From NCBI GenBank assembly GCA_000230955.3, contig CP007061.1, positions 186,001 to 250,000 on the forward strand: a DNA stretch of 64,000 nt, given 5' to 3'. Shown here piece after piece: positions 8,570-16,808 of the stretch; positions within the stretch are counted from its first letter, which is position 1, and every line of letters starts with the position of its first letter. The position numbers and the translations under genes are program-made. Origin of the DNA: Halobacterium sp. DL1. Lineage in GTDB: Archaea > Halobacteriota > Halobacteria > Halobacteriales > Halobacteriaceae. Under the pieces are notes generated by a model, which did not search any database, had not been told where the DNA came from, and was given only the letters and a program-made list of their open reading frames with translations.

Positions 8570-9972
8570 CATCCGTCTTTAGTTAGGAGATGAATCGCTG
8601 TACTGCGGTAGCTTATCGAGGCTTCTTTTCGAGAGGAATGAGGAAGTCGAGTCTGTGTACAACCAGACTTCCTCATCTCGAATTATGCGTCGGCTCACTA
8701 CACTGTTTCCCTCCGAGTTCCTCGAAGAGCACGCCGAGGAACTCGGCGTGGTCGAACGCGACCGCAAGCTCCAGATTCCCGCTTTCATCTGGGCATTCGT
8801 GTTCGGCTTCGCCGCAGGCGAAAGCCGAACACTCGCAGGGTTTCGACGCAGCTACAACTCGACAGCTGACGAGTCGATCTCACCGGGTGGGTTCTATCAG
8901 CGGTTGACGCCGACGCTCGCGGAGTACCTCCGCGACCTCGTCGAGCATGGTCTCGACGAGGTCGCTGTTCCCGATGCTGTTGACGCTGATATCAACCGAT
9001 TCAGGGACGTGATAATCGCCGATGGAACGGTGTTGCGGTTACACGAGTTTCTCTCCGAGAAGTACGAAGCCCGCCACGAGGAGCAGGCTGGAGCGAAGCT
9101 CCACCTGCTCCACAATGCTACTGACCAAACGATTGAACGGATCGATGTTACCGACGAGAAAACACACGATAGCACGCTGTTCAAGACAGGGTCGTGGCTT
9201 GAGAACCGCCTCGTGTTGTTCGACTTAGCGTACTTCAAGTACCGCCGGTTTGCGCGGATTGACGAGAACGGCGGCTACTTCGTGAGCCGACTCAAACAGA
9301 ACGCAAATCCGGTGATTACGGCTGAATTACGGGAATGGCGCGGGCGCGCCATTCCCTTAGAGGGCAAGCAGCTCCGAGAGGTTCTCGATGACCTCTCGCG
9401 GACGTACATCGATGTGGAGGTCGAAGTCGAGTTCAAGCGTGGGCCGTACAACGGGACGCGGTCGCTAGATACGAAGCGGTTCCGCGTCGTCGGCGTCCGC
9501 AACGAGGACGCCGACGACTACCATCTGTACGTGACAAATCTGTCGAGAGAGGAGTTCTTTCCGGCAGACTTAGCGCAGATATACCGGTGTCGGTGGGAAG
9601 TTGAGTTGCTGTTCCGTGAGTTGAAGACACAGTACGACCTGGACGAGTTCGACACAAGCAACGAGGACGTAGTGAAGATCTTACTGTACGCAGCGTTGCT
9701 GTCACTGCTGGTGAGCCGTGAGCTGTTGGAACTGGTCACTGAGCAGGCTGGCGACGAGATCGTGTTTCCGCCGGAGCGCTGGGCGGCGACCTTCCGGTCG
9801 CACGCCCAGCTCATCCTCCACGAACTCGGCGAGTATCTCGGCTACTCGCCACCGCCGCTGTTGGAGCGGCTGATCGAAGACGCACAGAAGATTCACCAGC
9901 AACGACCGATATTACAAGAGACGCTCGCTACCGCTACGCAACCGAGGTGTGAGTCTTAGCTAAAGACGAATG
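8570..9972 (+). mobile_element. ISH8-type insertion sequence (IS4 family), 1403 bp
   Basis: The ends are imperfect inverted repeats: CATCCGTCTTTAGTTAGG on the left, and CATTCGTCTTTAGCTAAG as the reverse complement of the right end. A 10-bp direct repeat, CTCTGTGGGC, flanks it at 8560-8569 and 9973-9982. Length, ends and target duplication fit the ISH8 group known from haloarchaea. It holds one transposase gene that appears intact. Confidence 0.9.
8685..9959 (+). CDS. ISH8-type IS4-family transposase, 424 aa
   Basis: This is a DDE transposase. The first Asp is in VIIADGTVLRL, the second in LVLFDLAYFKYRRF, and the Glu lies in the YREK-like box YRCRWEVELLFRELK that marks the IS4 family. It acts on the 1403-bp element that carries it. 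I prefer the ATG at 8685; a GTG at 8655 would add 10 residues. No frameshift is seen, so the element may be active. Confidence 0.9.
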   Translation: MRRLTTLFPSEFLEEHAEELGVVERDRKLQIPAFIWAFVFGFAAGESRTLAGFRRSYNSTADESISPGGFYQRLTPTLAEYLRDLVEHGLDEVAVPDAVDADINRFRDVIIADGTVLRLHEFLSEKYEARHEEQAGAKLHLLHNATDQTIERIDVTDEKTHDSTLFKTGSWLENRLVLFDLAYFKYRRFARIDENGGYFVSRLKQNANPVITAELREWRGRAIPLEGKQLREVLDDLSRTYIDVEVEVEFKRGPYNGTRSLDTKRFRVVGVRNEDADDYHLYVTNLSREEFFPADLAQIYRCRWEVELLFRELKTQYDLDEFDTSNEDVVKILLYAALLSLLVSRELLELVTEQAGDEIVFPPERWAATFRSHAQLILHELGEYLGYSPPPLLERLIEDAQKIHQQRPILQETLATATQPRCES

Positions 9973-10445
9973 CTCTGTGGGCAACCCGACCAAGATGACC
10001 AACGAGGAGATTCGGAAGCAGGACGACTCGCCAAACCAGCAGACTTCTCGCTTTCTCGGCGCTCACGAAAATGAGGACTACAACATGCACGTCGACGATG
10101 AGGTCATCGCGTACGCCCCAGCACGCCAGATTCTCATCGGCGTCGGCACGATCATCGGCGACCCCGACTACCGGAAGAATCCCGATGTTGTGCTCGACGA
10201 CCCGCACCCTCACTGGCGTAAGGTCCGCTGGCAAGACTGGAGTCGCCCGGTTCGCCTGTCCGACCTACCCAACTCGCTAACGACCGGGCAGAACAAGGTC
10301 TACCCCCGGCAATCAATCGAGCGGTACTATGGAGATTTCGACCTGCTGAAGCGTGTTATGCAGAAGACGGAACCTCTCGACTTCGAGTCACTCACGTGGC
10401 GATTATCCCCTGAATCTTAACTCCGCCTTAGATAGACTCCAACGT

Positions 10446-10569
10446 GGCTTTGTTGAAACCCTCTTCACGTCTGGTGATTTGCTGAGGCACTCGTTTTGAC
10501 CCTGTATCCGTCAGAACCTGAGGGACGAGTACCCCTCTAATCGCAACGCTGAAGGGCTTCAATAGAGCC
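10446..10569. mobile_element. MITE with IS5-type ends, copy 2
   Basis: A 124-bp element has ends GGCTTTGTTGAAACC and GGCTTCAATAGAGCC, which are imperfect inverted repeats. Length and interior match the element at 1230-1354. It sits 26 bases downstream of the PUA-like gene and upstream of the CTATAG pair at 10668. Confidence 0.65.
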
Positions 10570-10667
10570 AAAGAACCGGTTTAGGTGGGTACACACCAGA
10601 TTTGCTAGGGAGCCACCCGATATATCATATTCCGCTATACAAAATGCGAGAGGTACTACAGCTATTC

Positions 10668-10685
10668 CTATAGGTATGACTATAG
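10668..10685. repeat. CTATAG-N6-CTATAG pair at the 3' end of the par operon
   Basis: Two CTATAG hexamers spaced by 6 bases lie immediately before the stop of the 128 aa gene (10687, minus strand). They match the pairs upstream of parA and the four-site array at 7895. Placement on both sides of the par operon suits a partition site. Confidence 0.65.
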
Positions 10686-10686
10686 G

Positions 10687-11073
10687 TCAGAGCCCCTTGG
10701 TCGCCTGTTCGCGGGCCGCTTCTCGAACTGATTCGAACTCTTTGGGAGCGGCCTCCTGGAATCCAAGGCGGAGTGCAAGTCGAAGGATTTCGCTCCGGTC
10801 GACGTCTCCTTCTTCGAGGTCCAGCTGGCGCTGAAGCGCGTGCCCGACTTCCCCCAGTCGGTCGGGATTCTCCTCGAGCGCGCGAATGAACGCCGCGAGA
10901 TGCCCATCCCACACGCTGATCGTTTTCTGTTTGTCACCGGCGTCGATGGCCTCTAGTTCATCAAGGATGTCCTCGGCTAGATCACGCTTCGCGTCTTCGG
11001 CAGCCGCTTCATCGATCCGGTCACCGTGGGACGTCTGTTCGCGAAGCGCCGCGAGTTCGTCGTCCTCAGCCAT
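10687..11073 (-). CDS. Small protein encoded after ParA, possible partition partner, 128 aa
   Basis: The ATG at 11073 overlaps the ParA stop by 8 bases, so the two are translationally coupled. The protein is highly acidic. It has a helical N-terminal half and a C-terminal part (DLEEGDVDRSEILRLALRLG) that resembles the start of a ribbon-helix-helix or MetJ/Arc-type helix. A ParA gene is normally followed by its DNA-binding partner, so a ParB-like adaptor role is inferred from position. The frame extends upstream to 11196, but that part overlaps ParA. Confidence 0.65.
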   Translation of the reverse strand: MAEDDELAALREQTSHGDRIDEAAAEDAKRDLAEDILDELEAIDAGDKQKTISVWDGHLAAFIRALEENPDRLGEVGHALQRQLDLEEGDVDRSEILRLALRLGFQEAAPKEFESVREAAREQATKGL

Positions 11074-11932
11074 GCTGTTCACCTCCGAGACAGGCGAGAA
11101 GCGTTTCAGCGGCGTCAAGATACGCCTCACGAGCCCGACGCGCTGTCGTTGACGGCTCTTCGAGCGCAAACGCAGTGATGCCGTGTTCCGCGGCATTCCG
11201 AATGTCCTGGGAATACGGCACGTAGTCGGGAGCGACCGCGTCCGGATACTCCGTCTCGAACGCCTCTAGGTACTCCTCAGCAAGTTTGGTACGGGTATCG
11301 ACCTTATTCGGGAGCACGAGTGCGAGCTCGATGTCGATAGCGAAATTCTCAGCAATTTTGTCGAGGTCGCGTCGCAACGCATCGGCTTGCTCGGCCTCGA
11401 ATGGCCCCATCTCGACGGGTGTAATGACGTGACGGGTAGCCCACAACCCGTTGTATGTCACGTTGTTCGTCATCCCCGGAAGGTCAACGAGGACGACGTC
11501 GTAGCCGAGTGGGTCAACATACTCGTCGAGGAACTGTTCGAGGCGACTGTAGCGCTCGCGGGCATCGTCGATGTTCCCGAGTTCGGCATCAAGCGTGTCG
11601 AGTCCGGGGTGGGCCGGGATGAGATTCGGGCCTTCGTCAGTCGAAACGACGAGATCAGCAAGAGCGTCGTCCCCCAGCTTCTCGGCGATCGTGCCCCATG
11701 CATCATCGAAGACCGTGCTGATGTTCGGCCACGCCTCGTCGGCCTCGATCCGCGCCTGGTAGTCCCCCCAGACGCCGAAGTGTTTCGCGAGATCCCCCTG
11801 CTTCCCAGCAAGATCTATGAGTAAGACCTCGTTCCCCAGTTCCTCGAGGGCGACGCCGAGGTGGGCGACGGTCGTTGTCTTCCCAGTGCCGCCTTTATCC
11901 AGGAACGCGGCGGCGCGTAGTGTCTCGCTCAT
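11066..11932 (-). CDS. parA: ParA/Soj-type partition ATPase, 288 aa
   Basis: This is a deviant-Walker P-loop ATPase of the ParA/MinD group. The P-loop is LDKGGTGKTTT (residues ~12-22), the A' motif VLLIDLAGKQGD and the B motif VVLVDLPGMTNN. It would position or segregate the replicon in the cytoplasm. Length and motif spacing fit small plasmid ParA proteins. The gene begins an operon with the 128 aa gene. Its promoter region carries two CTATAG-N6-CTATAG pairs, suggesting autoregulation or a nearby centromere. Confidence 0.85.
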   Translation of the reverse strand: MSETLRAAAFLDKGGTGKTTTVAHLGVALEELGNEVLLIDLAGKQGDLAKHFGVWGDYQARIEADEAWPNISTVFDDAWGTIAEKLGDDALADLVVSTDEGPNLIPAHPGLDTLDAELGNIDDARERYSRLEQFLDEYVDPLGYDVVLVDLPGMTNNVTYNGLWATRHVITPVEMGPFEAEQADALRRDLDKIAENFAIDIELALVLPNKVDTRTKLAEEYLEAFETEYPDAVAPDYVPYSQDIRNAAEHGITAFALEEPSTTARRAREAYLDAAETLLACLGGEQHG

Positions 11933-11942
11933 TGTCGTATCC

Positions 11943-12026
11943 CTATAGTAACTCCTATAGCGAAGCCTGTATGCTTAAAACCACGTCAGACACCCCATTT
12001 TCTGCAGGCTATAGGATTCCCTATAG
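11943..12026. promoter_or_regulatory. Two CTATAG-N6-CTATAG pairs upstream of parA
   Basis: Pairs lie at 11943/11955 and 12009/12021, each with the same 12-base phase. The first pair ends 11 bases from the parA start. An AT-rich TTTTAAGC (minus strand, about 11973-11980) is a likely TATA box between the pairs. A protein bound here would block parA transcription or nucleate a partition complex. Confidence 0.65.
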
Positions 12027-12203
12027 TCAATTCGAATTGTCTCACTCAGTTCAGTATCCTTCGTCGAGGATCGCCATCTCGATGTCGGACTGCTCCGACA
12101 GCTGAGACGCCTTCTCAGATCGGGCTTGCACGCCGTCACTGCAACCGGAGGGTAAACCGATTATCGGTGGGGTGGTACAGCTGCAGCACCGGCACATCAG
12201 CCG

Positions 12204-12620
12204 TCAATCGTGCTCGGTGAACCAGTCCGGAGCGCCTGTGTACTCGGCCCAACATCGCTCGTGACACGGCTCTCCCCTAGCGTTCGGAATCGCCCGGTCC
12301 AAGTCTACTCTTTCGCCACAGAGGCCACACTCTGCTCGGTGCCCCATTTGCCGCGCTTCAACATCCAGATCCTTGACTTCGATGTACAGCTCGTGTAGTG
12401 CACGGGGCGTCAATCGAACGAGCACCTTTTTTCGCTCATCCTTGGTTCGTCGCTCAGGAGTGTATGTTAGCACCCAGTCCTGACCTTCTTCACCATCGCC
12501 GGCTGGCCCTAGCGAGATCGTCTGTGCGAGCTCGTCAGGGACGTAGTGCCACTCGTTGTTTCGGAACCGCGGGTAGTGGCCTTCTGGGCGCGGGTCTTCA
12601 GGATCGATATCGTTGGTCAT
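12204..12620 (-). CDS. Zinc-finger protein of plasmid type, 138 aa
   Basis: The C-terminal half carries CGLCGERVDLDRA...GEPCHERCW (residues ~98-126), a CxxC...CxxxC arrangement with a His, typical of a small zinc-binding fold. The N-terminal half is acidic and unrecognised. It lies 40 bases downstream of the 264 aa gene on the same strand and they may share a transcript. It could be a DNA- or protein-binding regulator of the replication/partition region; function unknown. Confidence 0.65.
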   Translation of the reverse strand: MTNDIDPEDPRPEGHYPRFRNNEWHYVPDELAQTISLGPAGDGEEGQDWVLTYTPERRTKDERKKVLVRLTPRALHELYIEVKDLDVEARQMGHRAECGLCGERVDLDRAIPNARGEPCHERCWAEYTGAPDWFTEHD

Positions 12621-12660
12621 AGTTTACAGAGCGTGTGGGTATGGCAACCGAAGCCCAGGG

Positions 12661-13455
12661 TTATCCATCCTCTTCCCACTCTGGTCGTGGTGTCGGCGAC
12701 GGGAGTTCATCGACCGCAGTTCGAAGTTCCTCCTCTGTCGTCCAGGGGAAGCACCGATCGTGTAGTTCGAATTTACGGAACTTGTTGAGATGGACCCAGC
12801 TGTAGGTCGCTGGTTCCTCTTCTTCGTCTACTCGGTCATCAAGAATATCCCAGACCTCGTGTTGGTCGATGTCGATACCGCTAGCCTGTGCGCGATTAAT
12901 GAGCGAGTCGACCTTCGAGTGGGCCTCATCCTCCGTCAAGTCGTCCGCGAACGCAATTTCAAGGGCAGCCTGGACGATATGGCGTTTCGACTCAAGATTC
13001 TCGTCAGCCACCCACGCGTAGTCGCGTGGGAACACGTACGATTTGTCGAAATACGGCGAGTCATCGATCTCGCCTAATTCCGGCGCTTCACCACCGCTTT
13101 CCTTCTCGAAGACACCGACGATGTAGTCGCTGTACGTCGCCAACAGGGAGAACATGATATCGAACGTATTGAGCCGGTCAGTCGGCAGCTCGAGGAGATC
13201 GCCCATTATGAACGGATACGCGCCGAGTTGCTTCGTGAGTTCATTCTGCACGGCGCGGAGACGGCGGATATAGGGGTCGCGATAGCTACCGAGAATGAAA
13301 TACGACGTCCGCTGACTCCAGAGATACGGCAGTTCACGTTGAGTGAAGCGCCATATCTCTCGCTTCTCCGCCGGTTCGAGTTCAATGCCGCCGACCGCTT
13401 CGTGGACCACCGTCATAATGTCCGCAGCCTCTGGCGGTGGGCTCGGATCGCTCAT
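12661..13455 (-). CDS. Hypothetical protein, 264 aa
   Basis: A soluble acidic protein without membrane segments. Residues ~50-110 (YFILGSYRDPYIRRL...GAYPFIMGDLLELP) resemble the beginning of an alpha/beta nucleotide-binding or TIR-like fold, but the match is only by eye. The C-terminal half is helical with an acidic patch (DDRVDEEEEPATY). It is divergent from the winged-helix gene at 13571, with a 115-base shared promoter region. The setting next to parA and the origin suggests a replicon-associated role. Confidence 0.65.
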   Translation of the reverse strand: MSDPSPPPEAADIMTVVHEAVGGIELEPAEKREIWRFTQRELPYLWSQRTSYFILGSYRDPYIRRLRAVQNELTKQLGAYPFIMGDLLELPTDRLNTFDIMFSLLATYSDYIVGVFEKESGGEAPELGEIDDSPYFDKSYVFPRDYAWVADENLESKRHIVQAALEIAFADDLTEDEAHSKVDSLINRAQASGIDIDQHEVWDILDDRVDEEEEPATYSWVHLNKFRKFELHDRCFPWTTEEELRTAVDELPSPTPRPEWEEDG

Positions 13456-13570
13456 TAGCTGTCGGTTCAGACCACAGAACCTTATCTCTTCTGAACCACT
13501 TTGGTCTATTCGATAAATACCAATTTGGACGACCCTAACTGTTATAGCGCCGTTGCTCGTAGAGACACGT

Positions 13571-14059
13571 ATGAGCGAGAGTCACAGCGGAACAGCGGAT
13601 GCGGGCCCATTCGCGGAACAGCAGCGAATATTCAAGCTGTTGTCCCAGGACACGCGCCACCTCATCATCCAGGAACTTCTCGGCCATCCCACCCATCTCA
13701 TGTCGCTCGCCGAACTCGAGTATATGACTGGGAAGAGCCAGGCGGCCATCAAAGACCAGCTTGAGACGCTGATTGACGCCGGGATCCTCGCACGCTACAC
13801 CTATGAACCAAGCGAGGAGAAACGGGATCTCCCATCACAGTTCTACGGTTTCACAGCTCGAGGTGTCGAGGTCCTCCACGACTACAAGTATCTACGTGGG
13901 CTTCCGATCGCTCGAGCCCTCTACGAGAACACCCGCAAGACCGAGAAGATCGAACGCCACGAATCGGCACCGCGACCGGAGCTTCCGGACGCTGTCGCGG
14001 AGGCCCTCGAGTTTGACGAGCCCGACCTCGACGCCGTCGACGTCAACTCGAAGCAATAG
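13571..14059 (+). CDS. Winged-helix DNA-binding protein, 162 aa
   Basis: Residues ~15-100 form an ArsR/MarR-like winged helix: EQQRIFKLLSQDTRHLIIQELL, then SLAELEYMTGKSQAAIKDQLETLIDAGIL (recognition helix), then a wing ending FYGFTARGVEVL. The C-terminal tail is acidic. The first good start is ATG 13571. A CTATAG-N6-CTGTAG pair begins 7 bases after the stop, so this protein is one candidate for the factor that reads those sites. It probably regulates the replication/partition genes. Confidence 0.75.
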   Translation: MSESHSGTADAGPFAEQQRIFKLLSQDTRHLIIQELLGHPTHLMSLAELEYMTGKSQAAIKDQLETLIDAGILARYTYEPSEEKRDLPSQFYGFTARGVEVLHDYKYLRGLPIARALYENTRKTEKIERHESAPRPELPDAVAEALEFDEPDLDAVDVNSKQ

Positions 14060-14065
14060 AGCTTC

Positions 14066-14107
14066 CTATAGGAAAGACTGTAGAGATTCCTAAATGGGAA
14101 TCTATTC
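14066..14107. repeat. CTATAG-type sites between convergent genes
   Basis: CTATAG at 14066 and CTGTAG at 14078 keep the 6-base spacing. Weaker matches CTAAAT (14090) and CTATTC (14102) continue the 12-base phase. Both neighbouring genes end here, so a promoter role is unlikely and a structural or partition role more likely. Confidence 0.5.
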
Positions 14108-14440
14108 GGATACTGGACCTTTGTAGTCCCAGTCGAGACTGTCTCCCTGTCGACGGACGATGTACTTGTAGGGACCATGAAGTTCGCCTGACTGGCACTT
14201 GCAGTTGTCCTTACCACAGCTGACCTTCTTGATCACCACAGTCCCGCCACTCGATTCCTCAATTGCTTCGATCGATTCGCCCTCGCCAGCGTCGATATCA
14301 CCCACGTCGACGTCTTGGCGGTACTCAAGCAGGTCGTCGATCCAGTTCTGGAGGGCGCGTAAGTCCGTGTCGGATTGCTTCGGGACACCCTCAGCGAGAT
14401 ACTGCGGGAGCGAATCGGGAGCCTGTGGCCGTGTGGGCAT
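14102..14440 (-). CDS. Small protein with CGKxNCKC motif (DUF6788-like), 112 aa
   Basis: The C-terminal region has VSCGKDNCKCQSGELHGPYK, a cysteine-rich signature seen in small DUF6788-type proteins that are common beside recombinases and replication genes in archaea and bacteria. The N-terminal ~70 residues are helical and acidic. I chose ATG 14440; the longer frame to 14521 would run through the inverted repeat at 14444-14487. It lies at the edge of the origin region. Function unknown. Confidence 0.65.
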   Translation of the reverse strand: MPTRPQAPDSLPQYLAEGVPKQSDTDLRALQNWIDDLLEYRQDVDVGDIDAGEGESIEAIEESSGGTVVIKKVSCGKDNCKCQSGELHGPYKYIVRRQGDSLDWDYKGPVSE

Positions 14441-14443
14441 TGT

Positions 14444-14487
14444 CTTACCAAACAACACAGCCTGTTGGAGAATAAATGTTTGGTAAG
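14444..14487. repeat. 44-bp inverted-repeat element left of the origin
   Basis: The arms CTTACCAAACA and TGTTTGGTAAG are exact inverted copies with 22 bases between them. An element with the same arms and the same total length of 44 bases lies on the other side of orc1 at 16640-16683. Each is followed within about 20 bases by an ORB-like repeat. It overlaps the promoter of the gene at 14102. Confidence 0.65.
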
Positions 14488-14499
14488 ATTCGAAGGACA

Positions 14500-15222
14500 C
14501 CCTCCAGCATTTCCGGAGCAATCGCTCGGCAAGTCAGCGTAAACAGGAGATCATCAGGGTTCCAGTAGCAGCGGAAGGCCCGGATCTGACGAGAGATCTA
14601 ACTCTCCATCGTTTCCGAAGCTATTGATTGAGACGTGGAGGCCCCCTCCACCAGTTCCGGAGCTTTGTGCAGGTTCAAATCAATGGGTATCGTCCCGTAA
14701 CCAGCAAGGGAGTGGAGAACGACTCGAGACCTCGATCAACCTTTACCCCACGTAAGTCGTGACCAGCTCGAACCGAACTACGATGAACGCGAACTCGAGG
14801 GCGGAACCTATTAGACGAGAGAACAACCCTCCACCGTTTCCGGAGCTTTTGTTGACGGCGGATTATGTGAACCCTCACTCCACCATTTCCGGAGCTATCC
14901 ACGAGAGAAGGAGGGGGCCTACGAGAGAAGCGGCGTGGGTTGCCGAGAAAGTTTTCCTCTACACAAATTCGGTCCTTCCACGCTAAACATATTCTATTCC
15001 TAGAATATTGTTTTCGCTCTAGTGCGGCTATGGTTGGTAGGTTATTGTCTTAGTTCTTTGGTTTAAGATAGATCTCTCCTAGGGGTGGGGGCTAGGGGTG
15101 TTCACTCTAGCTTCGGAAACAGTGGAGTGAGAGGGTTATATAAAGAATCGGAGCTTCGGAACCATCGGTGGGGTTGTCGCTTATATATACTCGAGCTTCG
15201 GACGCTTCGGAAGCTAAGGAAG
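14500..15222. other. Replication origin, left part, with ORB-like repeats
   Basis: Repeats of the form CCTCCACCGTTTCCGGAGCT occur at 14500, 14601, 14643, 14827 and 14873. Inverted copies (AGCTTCGGAAACAGTGGAG type) occur at 15108 and 15150, with a less regular one at 15192. The flip in orientation brackets an AT-rich stretch at 14980-15070 that contains a hairpin (ATATTCTA...TAGAATAT, 14989-15008) and could be the unwinding element. Haloarchaeal origins are known to sit beside orc1/cdc6 with such inverted origin-recognition boxes. No gene is supported in this stretch. Confidence 0.8.
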
Positions 15223-15260
15223 CGGTGGTTTTATCATATCGTCCTGTGTGGCGGTCTATC

Positions 15261-16517
15261 ATGGGGATGTTCCAACGGGATCGTCAGGTATTCGCCGACG
15301 CCGAACCCCTTGACGACTCCTACGAGCCCGAAGATATCCGTGAACGGGACGAGGAACTCGAGAAATATCAGCGAGCCCTTCAGCCGATTATCGATAACCG
15401 CCCGACGTCGAACATCTTTCTGTACGGCAAGACGGGAACGGGGAAGACCGTCGCGACGAAGTTTATGCTGTCGCACCTGGAGAACGACGCTGCCGAGTAT
15501 GACGACGTCAACCTATCGACTGTCTGGGTCAGTTGCGAGAATCTCTCCTCGTCCTACCAGGTCGCCGTCGCCCTCGTCAACGAACTCCGTGAAAGCCAGG
15601 ACAAAGACCGCATCAGTACCACCGGCTACTCCCAGCAACGAGTTTTCGACATCCTCTACGAGGAACTCGACGCCCTCGGGGGAACCGTCGTGATCGTCCT
15701 CGACGAGATCGACAATATCGGCCAGTCTGATGACATCCTCTATGGGCTTCCTCGAGCGCGGTCGAACGGCTACGTCGACGACGTCCGCCCGGTGATCGTC
15801 GGCATCAGCAACGACTTCCAGTTCCGGGACAACCTCTCGCCGAAGGTCAAGGACACACTTGCTGAAAAGGAGATTCTCTTCCCGCCATACGACGCGAATC
15901 AGCTGCGCTCGATTCTCAACCCACGTGCCGAGAAAGCGTTCCACGATGGTGTCCTCGACGATGATGTTGTCCCGCTCTGTGCGGCGTTTGCTGCTCAAGA
16001 CACGGGATCGGCCCGACAAGCGATTCGACTGCTTCGTGAAGCCGGTGAACTCGCACAAGCTGACGATTCCGAAACCGTGACCGAGGTGCACGTTCGGGAC
16101 GCCCAAGACGAACTCGAAAAAAACCAGCTCTACGAGGGGATGCAGGAACTCACGACCCAGGGACACGCCGTCCTCTGTGCGCTCGCGTATCACCAAGCGC
16201 TCGACGACGTCCCTGTCCGCTCTCGCGATCTCTACGAACGATACGTGAAGATCTGCGACCGGCTCGATGCCGACAGCGTGAGCGAACGGCGTGTTCGCGA
16301 CCACCTCTCGGATATGAATATGCTCGGGCTCATCAGCGTCTACGAACGGAACGAGGGACTCTCGGCCGGCCGGTATCACGAGTATGAGCTTGACGTCCCG
16401 ATGAAAGCAGTACTTGAGGTCCTTCTCTCGACGACCCGCTTCGAAGAACTCGCGAACATCATCCAATCGACAGCCGACGATAACAACCTCCTCCAGTCAG
16501 ATATTTCCGACTACTGA
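15261..16517 (+). CDS. orc1: Orc1/Cdc6 replication initiator, 418 aa
   Basis: An AAA+ initiator: Walker A is YGKTGTGKT (residues ~55-63), Walker B VVIVLDEIDNI, followed by sensor regions and a C-terminal winged helix (SRDLYERYVKICDRL...RVRDHLSDMNMLGLI). It binds the origin repeats on either side and loads the MCM helicase. Length is normal. I chose ATG 15261 (MGMFQRD...), the usual N-terminus of the family; the frame extends to 15168 but overlaps an origin repeat. The gene sits in the middle of the origin region, so autoregulation through the repeats at 15108-15222 is likely. Confidence 0.93.
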   Translation: MGMFQRDRQVFADAEPLDDSYEPEDIRERDEELEKYQRALQPIIDNRPTSNIFLYGKTGTGKTVATKFMLSHLENDAAEYDDVNLSTVWVSCENLSSSYQVAVALVNELRESQDKDRISTTGYSQQRVFDILYEELDALGGTVVIVLDEIDNIGQSDDILYGLPRARSNGYVDDVRPVIVGISNDFQFRDNLSPKVKDTLAEKEILFPPYDANQLRSILNPRAEKAFHDGVLDDDVVPLCAAFAAQDTGSARQAIRLLREAGELAQADDSETVTEVHVRDAQDELEKNQLYEGMQELTTQGHAVLCALAYHQALDDVPVRSRDLYERYVKICDRLDADSVSERRVRDHLSDMNMLGLISVYERNEGLSAGRYHEYELDVPMKAVLEVLLSTTRFEELANIIQSTADDNNLLQSDISDY

Positions 16518-16560
16518 GTACGGGCGTCGTGATTTCTAGAGCGTTTCTTAGTTGCTAAAA

Positions 16561-16727
16561 GCTCCGGAAACGGTGGAGGGTATGGGTCGTTCAAGAGTTC
16601 CCAAAATCGCAGAAGGAAAGCGAATAGCATTCGAGCAATCTTACCAAACGTATTGAAACTAGAGATCGGGATAGTTTGGTAAGACAGGTCGTGCTGTCTA
16701 GTGGAAGCTTCGGAAACACCGGAGGGT
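16561..16727. other. Replication origin, right part: ORB-like repeats and 44-bp inverted repeat
   Basis: GCTCCGGAAACGGTGGAGGG at 16561 and AGCTTCGGAAACACCGGAGG near 16707 are ORB-like repeats in the same direction as those upstream of orc1 at 15108-15173. Between them, at 16640-16683, lies CTTACCAAAC...GTTTGGTAAG, the counterpart of the element at 14444-14487. Confidence 0.75.
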
Positions 16728-16808
16728 ACAGCCCTAATCTTGATGAGATCGAGGAAGTCCGTATAGGAACTACTGGAACAATCAACGTGATCAACGGATG
16801 AACGGCGC

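Larger units (their letters stand above)
8459..10420 (+). pseudogene. PUA/EVE-like gene split by an ISH8-type element
   Basis: Reading 8459-8569, skipping the insertion and one 10-bp target duplication, and continuing at 9983-10420 restores one open frame of 182 codons in phase. The joined protein has a PUA/EVE-like core similar to the N-terminal domain of McrB-type restriction proteins: DDEVIAYAPARQILIGVGTI, then WRKVRWQDW. Such domains often read modified cytosine or modified nucleotides. The right part also has its own GTG at 9977 and could be expressed as a 147 aa fragment. The element is inserted after codon 37, so the full protein is lost unless the element excises. Confidence 0.7.

Noticed and set aside
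15513-16466. A 317-codon minus-strand frame inside orc1
   Set aside because: It is a shadow of the Orc1/Cdc6 coding sequence, which has Walker A and B motifs and a winged helix.
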